A stretch of 25,000 nucleotides of DNA from Chrysomallon squamiferum (GCA_012295275.1 CM022677.1:27998048-28023047), one strand, 5' to 3'. Positions 1 to 10,294 are shown, counted from the first letter of the stretch. Translations and numbers: made by a program. Notes: generated by a model from the letters alone, not told the origin.

Positions 1-410
1 AAACTACAGATAGAATTATTATCGGTTCTACTATTTCTACTGTTACTCGTGCTATTTAAATTACCACTAGGAACAAATGCATTAAATGTATAAGTAGTAG
101 ATGTATATCTGTAGTAGCAGTAGTAGCAGTAGCTATACTAGCAGCAGCAAATTATAATAATAATAAAAAAACGTCGTAGTACTAAGAAGAGTAATTCCAC
201 CAGTAGTAGTAGTAGTTGTTGTTGTTGTAGTAGTACTCGGCTTTAGCATAGTACTTGTTGACTTGTTATTCTACCTGAATTAACAATTAATCAGAATAGT
301 TTTGATATAATAGTAGTAGTGATATAATGGGTGACGGTAGTATTAATAGTAATAGTAGTAGCACTAGTAGCAGTATTATATTGGTAGTAGCAGTGTTGCT
401 GTAGTAGTTA
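1..410. repeat. Degenerate TAG/CAG trinucleotide tract
   Basis: Imperfect runs of TAG, CAG, AGT and TTG triplets with interruptions, best at 98-145, 203-235 and 311-400. No coding frame with domain character was seen. Similar tracts occur at 1330-1480 and 4217-4372, so this is one of three related blocks around the TSP1 gene. Part of it (about 311-337) is nearly identical to 4313-4337. Confidence 0.7.
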
Positions 411-843
411 CAGTGGTGGTAATTATAGAAGGCTTTTATTTTTGGCTCTTAACAGTTCTGCATAGTAGACGTTGTAGTCGTAAAGTAATTGAAATAGGAC
501 ACAAATTGATTCTGAAACATAAATCTAACGGACTGGTTCATTTATATTCAAAACGAACAAATGTGTTCCTACAAAGCAGTCAAAGTCATCCCTATGCCAT
601 ATTTGGTGACGGAACAGTCGGTTTACTCAAATCCATACAGATCAGAATATATTCTCAGGCAGCATCTAATCCCAGCGTAATCGTCTGACATTTTTAAATT
701 AAACTTTACATGAAAAATATCTTTTCATATCGCAATATCTTTATTTTAAAACACTTATGACTTTGATGACGTACTATCGTCAACAGCACATACCATACTC
801 TTCCCCTGTCAGTTCGTTAGTTTCGGGTCGACTTTGTCATTCG
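411..843. other. No gene recognised; probable upstream flank of the TSP1 gene
   Basis: Mostly unique AT-rich sequence. A 91-codon open frame at 413-688 starts on GTG and shows no signal peptide, domain or cysteine pattern, so it is treated as chance. The last 60 bases approach the presumed 5' UTR of the TSP1 gene, but no clear TATA or initiator element stands out. Confidence 0.4.
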
Positions 844-905
844 ATGTCTGCTGTGAGTAAACGAGAAACCAGATGGAGTTAAACATGGCGACTCTAGAAA
901 GCTGA
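844..905 (+). promoter_or_regulatory. Two overlapping short upstream ORFs ahead of the TSP1 gene
   Basis: An ATG at 844 opens a 12-codon frame ending with TAA at 880-882. A second frame opens at 872 and again at 885, both ending with TGA at 903-905. The ATG at 885 sits in a strong Kozak setting (AAACATGG), better than the presumed main start at 1008. If the transcript starts upstream of 844, these uORFs should lower translation of the TSP1 protein. The transcription start is not visible, so their presence in the mRNA is inference. Confidence 0.35.
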
Positions 906-1007
906 GAGATTTGAGCTGAAGTCAAACTGTGTTTAGTTTACGAGCTGTCTGCTGCTCCGTGTCGCTGGACACACACAAAACGAAAGTTCACACACGACAG
1001 TTCTAAA

Positions 1008-1089
1008 ATGAACACAGTTTTCTTCGCTCTCTGTTTTATTCTTCAAATCACAGAAAGTTGGCATCACAACAAGAAAAACAACCGAAACT
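1008..1089 (+). CDS. TSP1-domain secreted protein, exon 1 (signal peptide)
   Basis: The ATG at 1008 begins MNTVFFALCFILQITES, a textbook secretory signal peptide with a hydrophobic core at residues 4-14, followed by a basic, histidine- and asparagine-rich stretch. The 3' end is uncertain. The strongest donor is CACAG|GTAAAG at 1099/1100, but joining it to the exon at 1870 gives an immediate TGA. The weaker donor GTGAAC at 1090 ends the exon in phase 1, which fits both following exons; it is chosen here for frame consistency. In the preferred model the complete protein is about 102 residues. Either use of 1100 yields a truncated secreted peptide, or a small exon has been missed. The gene runs from here to the poly(A) signals near 4824-4899. 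Confidence 0.55.
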
Positions 1090-1118
1090 GTGAACACAGG
1101 TAAAGTTGTATTTATGTA

Positions 1119-1232
<114 letters not shown>

Positions 1233-1329
1233 TATATATTGTATATATATATATATATCACTCTTAATATTTTGTATTAATGCTTGCAACAGTCTTGACC
1301 TTATGTTAACAGGGCTAAATTAAAACTAG

Positions 1330-1480
1330 TTATAACAGTGATAGCCGTAGTAACAGTAGTCGTTGTCGTAGTCATAGTGGTTGCAGTACCACTAGCAGTA
1401 GTAGTTTTAGCTGTATTATTAGTACTAGTCGTAATAGTATTATTTATACCACTACTACTACTACGTATAGGTTACGCTAA
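1330..1480. repeat. Degenerate GTA/GTC trinucleotide tract in intron 1
   Basis: Imperfect triplet repeats (GTA, GTC, GTT, CTA) of the same character as 1-410. The valine-rich frame across it (1338-1523) is a product of the triplets, not a gene. Confidence 0.65.
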
Positions 1481-1732
1481 CTGTAGACATGATGGTGTCG
1501 TTTTGCTGATGTGTTACAATTAAAGCTGTTACGGTCTATGTCAAATGCTAATACACAATATTCTGGGTAAACAAAGCATCATGTGGGTTTTTTCAGATTG
1601 TGGATTCTACAACAAGAAATAAATTGTCTGGATAACTTTCTGAACAAATGTCTAGTAATACGTAAGTAACATCGTAACATTTCCCTACACGTAAATAGAT
1701 AAATATAAACATGCAACATTTACATCGAAATA

Positions 1733-1842
1733 GGCACACGCACATACACATATACACACATATACACATGCATACACGTTTACATACATACAAAATACAT
1801 ACATAATTAATATTATCTATACACACACACACACACACAGAC
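1733..1842. repeat. CA / CATA-rich tract in intron 1
   Basis: Mixed CACA, CATA and TACA units ending in a (CA)n run at 1820-1839, about 30 bases before the acceptor at 1868-1869. Confidence 0.75.
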
Positions 1843-1869
1843 ATTTAAATGTCTTTCCCTTTTTTGTAG

Positions 1870-1902
1870 CTGATCTAGGAACTATTATATCAACCGCAGC
1901 AA
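1870..1902 (+). CDS. TSP1-domain secreted protein, exon 2 (short linker)
   Basis: A 33-nt candidate exon with a pyrimidine-rich acceptor (TTTTTTGTAG) at 1869 and a consensus donor (GTAAGT) at 1903. In the phase that joins the TSP1 exon it reads SDLGTIISTAA followed by I, a neutral linker between signal peptide and domain. Both ends are phase 1, matching the TSP1 exon. Its length is a multiple of three, so skipping it would keep the frame. It is supported only by splice sites and phase, not by a domain. Confidence 0.5.
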
Positions 1903-1999
1903 GTAAGTAATTTAAAATATTATAATGAGCAGATATAAATCATATAATATATAACCGTCTTCATTTTTGCGTATGTGTTTGCATGAAAGCAAGTGAATT

Positions 2000-2035
2000 T
2001 GTGTATGTGTATGTGTGTGTGTGTGTGTGTGCACG
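2000..2035. repeat. (GT)n microsatellite in intron 2
   Basis: GTAT and GT dinucleotide run ending near a CACGTG hexamer, about 50 bases before the TSP1 acceptor. Confidence 0.8.
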
Positions 2036-2084
2036 TGAGTTCACCCGTGTTTGTGTGAATATTAATAACAGTTTATATTTCAAG

Positions 2085-2273
2085 TAAATGGCCAGTGGGG
2101 GTCTTGGAGCACTGGTCGCTATGGAGACTGTTCTGTGACGTGTGGCGGTGGTGAGCAGACTCTGGTCAGATCGCGTCTCTGTGACAGCCCTGAGCCTCGG
2201 TTTGGTGGACTCCAGTGTGTAGGCACGATCTCTGAGTCCGTCATAGACAGCTGTAATATCCACAGCTGTACAG
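2085..2273 (+). CDS. TSP1-domain secreted protein, exon 3 (thrombospondin type 1 repeat)
   Basis: A 189-nt exon with acceptor TTTCAAG and donor ACAG|GTAATA, phase 1 at both ends, as is usual for mobile TSP1 modules. It encodes NGQWGSWSTGRYGDCSVTCG and continues through GGGEQTLVRSRLC to CNIHSCT. The WxxW motif (QWGSWS), the CSxTCG motif, RxRxC and six cysteines are all present, so this is a complete domain with the expected three disulfides. From family knowledge, the WxxW tryptophan is a C-mannosylation site and the Ser in CSVTC an O-fucosylation site. TSP1 modules bind matrix, glycans or receptors outside the cell. Odd point: its last 23 bases are the first part of the 40-bp minisatellite that follows. 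Confidence 0.9.
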
Positions 2274-3945
2274 GTAATAACAAGTTACATCTGTAATAGT
2301 GACATCTGTAATACTCACAGCTGTACAGGTAATAACAAGTTACATCTGTAATACTCACAGCTGTACAGGTAATAGCAAGTTACATCTGTAATACCCACAG
2401 CTTTACAGGTAATAGCAAGTTACATCTGTAGTACTCACAGCTGTACAGGTAATAGCAAGTTACATCTGTAATACTCACAGCTGTACAGGTAATAGCAAGT
2501 TACATCTGTAATACTCACAGCTGTACAGGTAATAGCAAGTTACATCTGTAATACCCACAGCTGTACAGGTAATAGCAAGTTACATCTGTAATACCCACAG
2601 CTGTACAGGTAATAGCAAGTTACATCTGTAATACCCACAGCTGTACAGGTAATAGCAAGTTACATCTGTAATACCCACAGCTGTACAGGTAATAGCAAGT
2701 TACATCTGTAATACCCACAGCTGTACAGGTAATAGCAAGTTACATCTGTAATACCCACAGCTGTACAGGTAATAGCAAGTTACATCTGTAATACCCACAG
2801 CTGTACAGGTAATAGCAAGTTACATCTGTAATACCCACAGCTGTACAGGTAATAGCAAGTTACATCTGTAATACCCACAGCTGTACAGGTAATAGCAAGT
2901 TACATCTGTAATACTCACAGCTGTACAGGTAATAGCAAGTTACATCTGTAATACCCACAGCTGTACAGGTAATAGCAAGTTACATCTGTAATACGCACAG
3001 CTGTACAGGTAATAGCAAGTTACATCTGTAATACCCACAGCTGTACAGGTAATAGCAAGTTACATCTGTAATACCCACAGCTTTACAGGTAATAGCAAGT
3101 TACATCTGTAATACCCACAGCTGTACAGGTAATAGCAAGTTACATCTGTAATACCCACAGCTTTACAGGTAATAGCAAGTTACATCTGTAATACTCACAG
3201 CTGTACAGGTAATACAAGTTACATCTGTAAACAGCTGATAATAGCAAGTTACATCTGTAATACCCACAGCTGTACAGGTAATAGCAAGTTACATCTGTAA
3301 TACCCACAGCTTTACAGGTAATAGCAAGTTACATCTGTAATACTCACAGCTGTACAGGTAATAGCAAGTTACATCTGTAATACTCACAGCTGTACAGGTA
3401 ATAGCAAGTTACATCTGTAATACCCACAGCTGTACAGGTTATAGCAAGTTACATCTGTAATACCCACAGCTGTACAGGTAATAGCAAGTTACATCTGTAA
3501 TACCCACAGCTTTACAGGTAATAGCAAGTTACATCTGTAATACCCACAGCTGTACAGGTAATAGCAAGTTACATCTGTAATACTCACAGCTGTACAGGTA
3601 ATAGCAAGTTACATCTGTAATACTCACAGCTGTACAGGTAATAGCAAGTTACATCTGTAATACCCACAGCTTTACAGGTAATAGCAAGTTACATCTGTAG
3701 TACTCACAGCTGTACAGGTAATAGCAAGTTACATCTGTAATACTCACAGCTGTACAGGTAATAGCAAGTTACATCTGTAGTACTCACAGCTGTACAGGTA
3801 ATAGCAAGTTACATCTGTAATACTCACAGCTGTACAGGTAATAACAAGTTACATCTGTAATACTCACAGCTGTACAGGTAATAGGAAGTTACGTCTGTAA
3901 TACGCACAGCTGTACAGGTAATAACAAGTTACATCTATAATACTG
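2251..3945 (+). repeat. 40-bp minisatellite, about 42 copies, seeded by an exon 3' end and donor
   Basis: The unit runs CTGTAATACTCACAGCTGTA then CAGGTAATAGCAAGTTACAT. The first copy starts inside the TSP1 exon at 2251 and crosses its donor at 2273/2274, so every later unit carries a copy of the exon end plus ACAG|GTAATA. A 15-nt partial unit lies at 2291-2305 and a damaged unit of about 30 nt near 3220-3250. Variants are mainly T/C in ATACTC/ATACCC and G/T in CTGTACAG/CTTTACAG. Each unit also carries CAGCTG (an E-box core) and the palindromes ACAGCTGT and CTGTACAG. There are no unique spacers. Confidence 0.97.
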
Positions 3946-4072
3946 ACTATATATACACATACACATACATACATACATACATTCATACATACATACATAC
4001 ATACATACATACATACATACATACATACATACACATACATACATACATACATACATACATACATACATACAT
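3946..4072. repeat. (CATA)n microsatellite in intron 3
   Basis: Nearly pure CATA/TACA tetranucleotides directly after the last 40-bp unit, with CACA and TTCATA interruptions. The Cys-Met-Tyr-Val reading frame on the minus strand is a repeat artefact. Confidence 0.95.
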
Positions 4073-4163
4073 AATAGAAACCTCGGATAGAGAAATAGAA
4101 AGCCAGAGACAAATTAACAAACTGATAATTGTCAGTAACATGTTTCTCTTCTTTCCCCTTCAG

Positions 4164-4192
4164 ACTGAAACCGTATCACTGCCAGCAATCCA
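4164..4192 (+). CDS. TSP1-domain secreted protein, exon 4 (stop codon)
   Basis: A 29-nt exon between a strong acceptor (TCTTTCCCCTTCAG, ending 4163) and a consensus donor (GTAAGT at 4193). Joined in phase 1 to the TSP1 exon it adds one Asp and then TGA at 4166-4168, so the protein ends ...HSCTD two residues after the last TSP1 cysteine. The stop is 24 nt before the next exon junction, inside the usual limit of about 50 nt for escaping nonsense-mediated decay. Other phases would give short tails (for example TETVSLPAIQ...) but do not match the TSP1 exon. Confidence 0.6.
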
Positions 4193-4216
4193 GTAAGTAC
4201 TACCTTTAGTTTCTCA

Positions 4217-4372
4217 AATTAGTAATAGTAGTAGTGTACTTAATACAGTAGCAGTAGTAACAGCAGTAGTAGCACTAGTAGCAGTAGTAACAGCAGTAGT
4301 AGCACTAGTAGCAGTAGTAGTGATATAATTGGTGACGTCACTATAGTAGTAGTAGTAGAATTAGTAGAGTTA
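4217..4372. repeat. Degenerate TAG/CAG tract in intron 4
   Basis: Triplet-rich block like 1-410. It contains tandem copies of an 18- to 24-base GCAGTAGTAACAGCAGTAG pattern and a TGACGTCA site at 4333-4340. The stretch at 4313-4337 matches 311-337 with one difference. Confidence 0.65.
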
Positions 4373-4527
4373 GCACAGTGTATAGCATACACAGCAGTAC
4401 ATATAGAGACACGTGTAGATATGAGTACATCCGCAAATAGATATGTAGATGGCTACTTATATACATGGAAAACTAAAGAGGCAAACAGAGAGGTTGTTAA
4501 GTATATAGAGAGATTTAAAATATATAG

Positions 4528-4566
4528 ATAGATAGAAGACAGAGAGATAGGTTGATAGATAGATAT

Positions 4567-4665
<99 letters not shown>

Positions 4666-4700
4666 CGTAGATAGATAGACGGACGGACAGACAGACAGAT
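4528..4700. repeat. (GATA)n microsatellite in intron 4
   Basis: About 28 tandem GATA units at 4553-4666, flanked by looser GATA and GACA copies. The Leu-Ser-Ile-Tyr frames on the minus strand come from the repeat. Confidence 0.95.
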
Positions 4701-4761
4701 AGTTAGAGACACAGACATTTAGAACCTCCACATCCATTAACTGATTTTTTTTATTTTTCAG

Positions 4762-4920
4762 GGACGATACTTGGCAATGATTAAAAGTTGATTTTAAACT
4801 TTGAGACTGTATCCACTAGGTGAAATAAACAATCAACAAGAGTGCAGAGTTAGTTATTTATTTATATACAAAACACATGTTTATAGTATGTGGAATAAAA
4901 TAAACGCAACTAAATTATTT
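4762..4920 (+). other. TSP1 gene terminal exon, 3' UTR
   Basis: Begins after a strong acceptor (TTTTTATTTTTCAG, ending 4761). All three frames hit a stop within 30 bases, so it can only be a C-terminal tail or 3' UTR; with the stop in exon 4 it is wholly untranslated. The mature 3' end is not defined beyond the poly(A) signals. Confidence 0.55.
4824..4899 (+). terminator. Two poly(A) signals of the TSP1 gene
   Basis: AATAAA at 4824-4829 and again at 4894-4899, 60-140 bases into the terminal exon. Sequence just after both is AT-rich; GT-rich stretches follow near 4996-5055. Confidence 0.55.
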
Positions 4921-6459
<1,539 letters not shown>

Positions 6460-6565
6460 TTAGTTTTCTTGGTTCATGTTGTACTAACTATTTTCCTATT
6501 GTTTATGTGTTTATATAAATATTCTTTAAATCAGAAAAAAACGATTCTGAACAGTCATGGTTAAT

Positions 6566-8530
6566 GCTGTCTCAGTATACCCACGGATGTAAACAGTGAG
6601 TCTGTCAAAACTGTCTCAGTATCTCAGTCGTGAGTAACAGTGAGTCTAACCCGCTGTCTCAGTATACTCAGTCGTGAGTAACAGTGAGTCCATCCACCCC
6701 TGTCTCAGTATACTCAGTCGTGAGTAACAGTGAGTCTATCCACCCGCTGTCTCAGTATACTCAGTCGTGTCTAACAGTGAGTCTGTCCACCCGCTGTCTC
6801 AGTATACTCAGTCGTGAGTAACAGTGAGTCCATCCACCCGCTGTCTCAGTATACCCAGTCGTGAGTAACAGTGAGTCCGTCCACCCGCTATCTTAGTATA
6901 CTCAGTCATGCATAACAGTGAGTCTGTCCACCCGCTGTCTCAGTATACTCAGTGTGTGTCTAACAGTGAGTCCATCCACCCGCTGTCTCAGTATACTCAG
7001 TCGTGTCTAACAGTGAGTTTATCCACCCGCTGTCTCAGTATACTCAGTGGTGTCTAACAGTGAGTCTATCCACCCGGTGTCTCAGTATACTCATTCGTGA
7101 GTAACAGTATGTACAGCTGCTGTCTCAGTATACTCACTGGTGTCTAACAGTGAGTCCGTCCACCCGCTGTCTCAGTATACTCAGTCGTGTCTAACAGTGA
7201 GTCTGTCCACCCGCTGTCTCAGTATACTCAGTCGTGTCTAACAGTGAGTCTGTCCACCCGCTGTCTCAGTATACTCAGTCGTGAGTAACAGTGAGTATAT
7301 CCACCCGCTGTCTCAGTATACTCAGTCATGTATAACAGTGAGTCCGTCCACCCGCTGTCTCAGTATACTCAGTCGTGAGTAACAGTGAGTCTGTTCACCC
7401 GCTTTGTCAGTATACTCAGTCGTAACAGTGAGTCTATCCACCCGCTGTCTCAGTATACTCAGTCGTCTCTAACAGTGAGTCTATCCACCCGCTGTCTCAG
7501 TATACTCAGTCGTGTCTAACAGTGAGTCTGTCCACCCGCTGTCTCAGTATACTCAGTCGTGAGTAACAGTGAGTCTATCCACCCCGTGTCTCAGTATACT
7601 CACTCGTGTCTAACAGTGAGTCTATCCACCCGCTGTCTCAGTATACTCAGTCGTGAGTAACAGTGAGTCTATCCACCCGCTGTCTCAGTATACTCAGTCG
7701 TGAGTAACAGTGAGTCTATCCACCCGCTGTCTCAGTATACTCAGTCATGCATAACAGTGAGTCCATCCACCCGGTGTCTCAGTATACTCATTCGTGAGTA
7801 ACAGTGAGTATGTCCAGCTGCTTTCTCACTATACTCACTTGTGTCTAACAGTGAGTCTATCCACCCGCTGTCTCAGATTACTCAGTCGTCTCTAACAGTG
7901 AGTCTATCCACCCGCTGTCTCAGTATACTCAGTCGTGTCTAACAGTGAGTCTGTCCACCCGCTGTCTCAGTATACTCAGTCGTGTCTAACAGTCAGTCTA
8001 TCCACCCGCTGTCTCAGTATACTCAGTCGTGTCTAACAGTGAGTCTATCCACCCGCTGTCTCAGTATACTCAGTCGTGAGTAACAGTGAGTCTGTCCACC
8101 CGCTGTCTCAGTATACTCAGTCGTGAGTAACAGTGAGTCTATCCACCCGCTGTCTCAGTATACTCAGTCGTGAGTAACAGTGAGTCTATCCACCCGCTGT
8201 CTCAGTATACTCAGTCGTGTCTAACAGTGACTCTATCCACCCGCTGTCTCAGTATACTCAGTCGTGTCTAACAGTGAGTCTATCCACCCGCTGTCTCAGT
8301 ATACTCAGTCGTGTCTAACAGTGAGTCTATCCACCCGCTGTCTCAGTATACTCAGTCGTGAGTTAACAGTGAGTCTATCCACTCGCTGTCTCAGTATACT
8401 CAGTCGTGAGTAACAGTGAGTCTATCCACCCGCTGTCTCAGTATACTCAGTCGTGAGTAACAGTGAGTCTATCCACCCCCTGTCTCAGTATACTCAGTCG
8501 TGAGTAACAGTGAGTCTATCCACCTGCTGT
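6566..8530. repeat. 47-bp minisatellite, about 42 copies
   Basis: The unit runs CTGTCTCAGTATACTCAGTC then GTGAGTAACAGTGAGTCTAT then CCACCCG. Two main unit types alternate irregularly: one with GTGAGTAAC and one with GTGTCTAAC at the same place. Edge units (6566-6720) are shorter and more divergent, as is usual for array ends. There are no unique spacers. The function is unknown. Each unit contains one or two GTGAGT hexamers, which match the consensus 5' splice site. Confidence 0.97.
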
Positions 8531-8688
8531 CACTATACGTTTTTACTGAGTATGTATTCACCAGAAACCTATTCTTTACATAGTTATAAATCACTAAAAA
8601 TCATCTGAAAAACAATATAAGAAATATGCATGAAGTGAAATGTATTGAACGGATCAATGTATCAATAAATACTGAAGATCCACGACAT

Positions 8689-8783
8689 CCAATAGGAAGG
8701 CGTCTTGTGAGCATGCAGACCACGTGACGATGTTAGTCACTGTCTGTCCAATAACCGCATGACGTTCGTTGATGATGACGTCA
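8689..8783. promoter_or_regulatory. Promoter-like cluster of CCAAT, E-box and CRE sites
   Basis: In unique, GC-richer sequence: CCAAT at 8689-8693, CACGTG at 8721-8726, CCAAT at 8748-8752 and a full CRE palindrome TGACGTCA at 8776-8783. From established knowledge, these bind NF-Y, bHLH and CREB/ATF factors and commonly cluster in animal promoters. Both CCAAT boxes read on the plus strand. No downstream exon could be identified with confidence, so the gene it would serve is unknown. Confidence 0.35.
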
Positions 8784-9330
8784 CAGTGAGGAAGCGATCA
8801 GCAGATTAAAGTACACAATTAGCGGAACTGAGGGGAGATAATCACCGCTGTCTGTCTACTGCTGGACGTTCTGCTATTTGTGTTCATCAAGCTGGTTACA
8901 GCTCCTGCAAAATCTGTTCGGGTGTAATTCTCGGCATTTCTATGGTGATGTCTTTCCTTTGTGCCTGTAAATGTTGGACGTGTACTTTTAACCGTTTTTA
9001 CACCCTTGTTTCACGTGCAGTTGCGTAGTAGGCAACTGCATTCACTCCACCAATCTGAGGTGACCGGTTATCATTTTGTGAAAGCTCTGTTAATGTGCTT
9101 GTCTCTGAAGATATCAGTGTCAGCTGAATCACACAGGCAGAACAAACCCAGGCTGACGTGAACGGTGCTGCAGTCAGAGCAATGAAACGGAGCGACGCTT
9201 CCGACATCTTCTGAATCAGGATTCTCGTCCAGAAACTTTCTCCAGTGCTTAGTTGAATCACTGAAGCCAGCTTTTGTAATAATGATGCTGAATGACTGAG
9301 AAATAATTTATATTCACACTTAGATCCTAT
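8784..9330. other. Unique region with candidate first exons, unresolved
   Basis: Non-repetitive sequence with two weak candidates. On the plus strand an ATG at 8942 opens 27 codons (MVMSFLCACKCWTC...) to a TAG at 9023-9025. On the minus strand an ATG at about 9208 opens MSEASLRFIALTAAPFTSAW, which looks like a secretory leader, and stays open to a stop at 8998-9000. The minus frame lies just left of the galectin-type locus and could be a first exon reading leftwards, but no following exon is visible. Neither has a recognisable domain. Confidence 0.25.
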
Positions 9331-9331
9331 T

Positions 9332-9333
<2 letters not shown>

Positions 9334-9389
<56 letters not shown>

Positions 9390-9408
9390 CACAAACACAC
9401 ACAGACAT
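9334..9408. repeat. (CA)n microsatellite
   Basis: CA dinucleotides with two AAAC interruptions. Val-Cys frames on the minus strand are artefacts. Confidence 0.95.
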
Positions 9409-9482
9409 GCACGTCAAAAACTAAAAGGAATGAAAATAGATATAAAACGATTTAGTGATGAATAAACTACAATTCTTTTACA

Positions 9483-9492
9483 TTTACTACTC

Positions 9493-9546
<54 letters not shown>

Positions 9547-9575
9547 ATAATAATAATAATAATGATAATAAAGAT
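9483..9575. repeat. (ACT)n(AAT)n compound microsatellite
   Basis: About 19 ACT triplets followed by AAT triplets, just downstream (minus sense) of the poly(A) signal of the degenerate galectin locus. Confidence 0.95.
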
Positions 9576-9596
9576 ATACGCTCTGTACTAATGATT

Positions 9597-9602
9597 TTTA
9601 TT
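9597..9602 (-). terminator. Poly(A) signal of the degenerate galectin locus
   Basis: AATAAA on the minus strand directly after the last exon. The sequence around the ancestral stop (TTTAAAACACTGAATAAA) aligns with the paralogue at 15310-15330 (TTTAAAATACTGAATAAG), which anchors the homology of the two 3' ends. Confidence 0.5.
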
Positions 9603-9609
9603 CAGTGTT

Positions 9610-9736
9610 TTAAAGTAGTCTCTGAACAGTGATATCGCTTTGCACTGTTTGAACTGTTTTGTCTGGCTTCTCTCGATGCTCCATGGGCGTCGTTGGGCAT
9701 GATGTAGTCGTAGTAGTGTTCTCCGTCTACTGCAAT
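9610..9736 (-). pseudogene. Degenerate PAN-sushi-galectin paralogue, last galectin exon (frameshifted)
   Basis: An acceptor (ATTATTACAG) precedes IAVDGEHYYDYIMPNDAH, matching VAVEGYHCYNYTVPNNN in the intact paralogue and the conserved galectin pattern near the last strands (V.V.G.H...Y). After residue 14 the homologous frame shifts by one base and continues EHREKPDKTVQTVQSDITVQ RLL to TAA at 9610-9612, the galectin C-terminal strand. The exon is 127 nt against 120 nt in the paralogue, so the length is not a multiple of three. The unshifted frame instead runs to TGA at 9602-9604. The nearest upstream coding piece is a sushi exon only 254 bases away, so the two central galectin exons are missing. 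Sequencing error could explain the shift but not the missing exons. Confidence 0.75.
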
Positions 9737-9740
9737 CTGT

Positions 9741-9756
9741 AATAATAATAATAATA

Positions 9757-9793
<37 letters not shown>
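9741..9793. repeat. (AAT)n(GAT)n compound microsatellite at the galectin acceptor
   Basis: AAT triplets then GAT triplets, flush against the acceptor of the last galectin exon. The same AAT-then-GAT order occurs at the matching acceptor of the intact paralogue (15450-15480). Confidence 0.95.
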
Positions 9794-9989
9794 CAATCAT
9801 GAAGATAATAACAGTGGTGGTGATGCTAATGTGTATGTTTATATTGTTAGCATTAAGATGAGGGACAAACAGACAGATAAATAAAGGTTTCGATAACGAT
9901 TCTTAATGGCTTTCTTAATGTCGCACGGGTTGAATCTGGTTCAAGTGCACCATAGAGGTAAACCTTAAACAAATAGTTTGTGTATGTAC
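9794..9989 (-). other. Gap where central galectin exons would be expected
   Basis: On the minus strand this lies between the sushi exon and the last galectin exon. No match to either central galectin exon of the paralogue was found. A stretch around 9920-9960 stays open on the minus strand but shows no galectin motif. It is best explained by deletion of the two exons. Confidence 0.5.
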
Positions 9990-10170
9990 ATAAATCTCGT
10001 GCAAATCAAATTTGTAGAAGACCACTGTTTGTTGATTTCACACGTCGACGTCGTAGTTCCAATTAAAACATCGTAAGTCTCGTCACAGTTGTAGTTTGTT
10101 ACTGAGTTAAACGTAGTTGTAGTATAGGTCTTTGTGGCATTTGCAATATCAGGAGGATTTCCGCAATCTA
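9990..10170 (-). pseudogene. Degenerate PAN-sushi-galectin paralogue, sushi/CCP exon
   Basis: The minus strand encodes a full sushi (complement control protein) module: VDCGNPPDIANATKTYTT, then NSVTNYNCDETYD, then GTTTSTCEINKQWSS and LICTR. The four cysteines, the Tyr before Cys2, the Gly before Cys3 and the Trp before Cys4 are all in place, so the domain itself looks intact. The acceptor is TCTCAG or CAGAAG near 10170-10174 (phase 1). The donor is weak: the likeliest GTACAT at 9989 ends in phase 2, while the next exon needs phase 0; in the paralogue the same exon ends in phase 0. This mismatch supports decay of the locus. Sushi modules mediate extracellular protein binding. Confidence 0.75.
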
Positions 10171-10238
10171 CTTCTGAGAAATTTTGAACGAATACGAATT
10201 ATAATTGAAAAAATATTTGAATGAACGATTAAATGGAA

Positions 10239-10290
<52 letters not shown>
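10239..10290. repeat. (AAT)n microsatellite
   Basis: About 17 pure AAT triplets about 60 bases upstream (minus sense) of the sushi acceptor. Confidence 0.95.

Positions 10291-10294
<4 letters not shown>

Noticed and set aside
413-688. 91-codon open frame on the plus strand
   Set aside because: Starts on GTG, has no signal peptide, domain or cysteine pattern, and lies in AT-rich flank; chance is the simplest reading.
2251-3945. CRISPR-like array (regular 40-bp repeats)
   Set aside because: There are no unique spacers, the repeats are directly contiguous, and the context is an animal intron.
6566-8530. CRISPR-like array (regular 47-bp repeats)
   Set aside because: Contiguous tandem units with point variants and no spacers; a minisatellite.
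9900-9960. tRNA- or SINE-like word (GGGTTGAATC, GGTTCAAGT) on the plus strand
   Set aside because: No A box, acceptor stem or cloverleaf could be drawn; resemblance to a B box alone is too weak.
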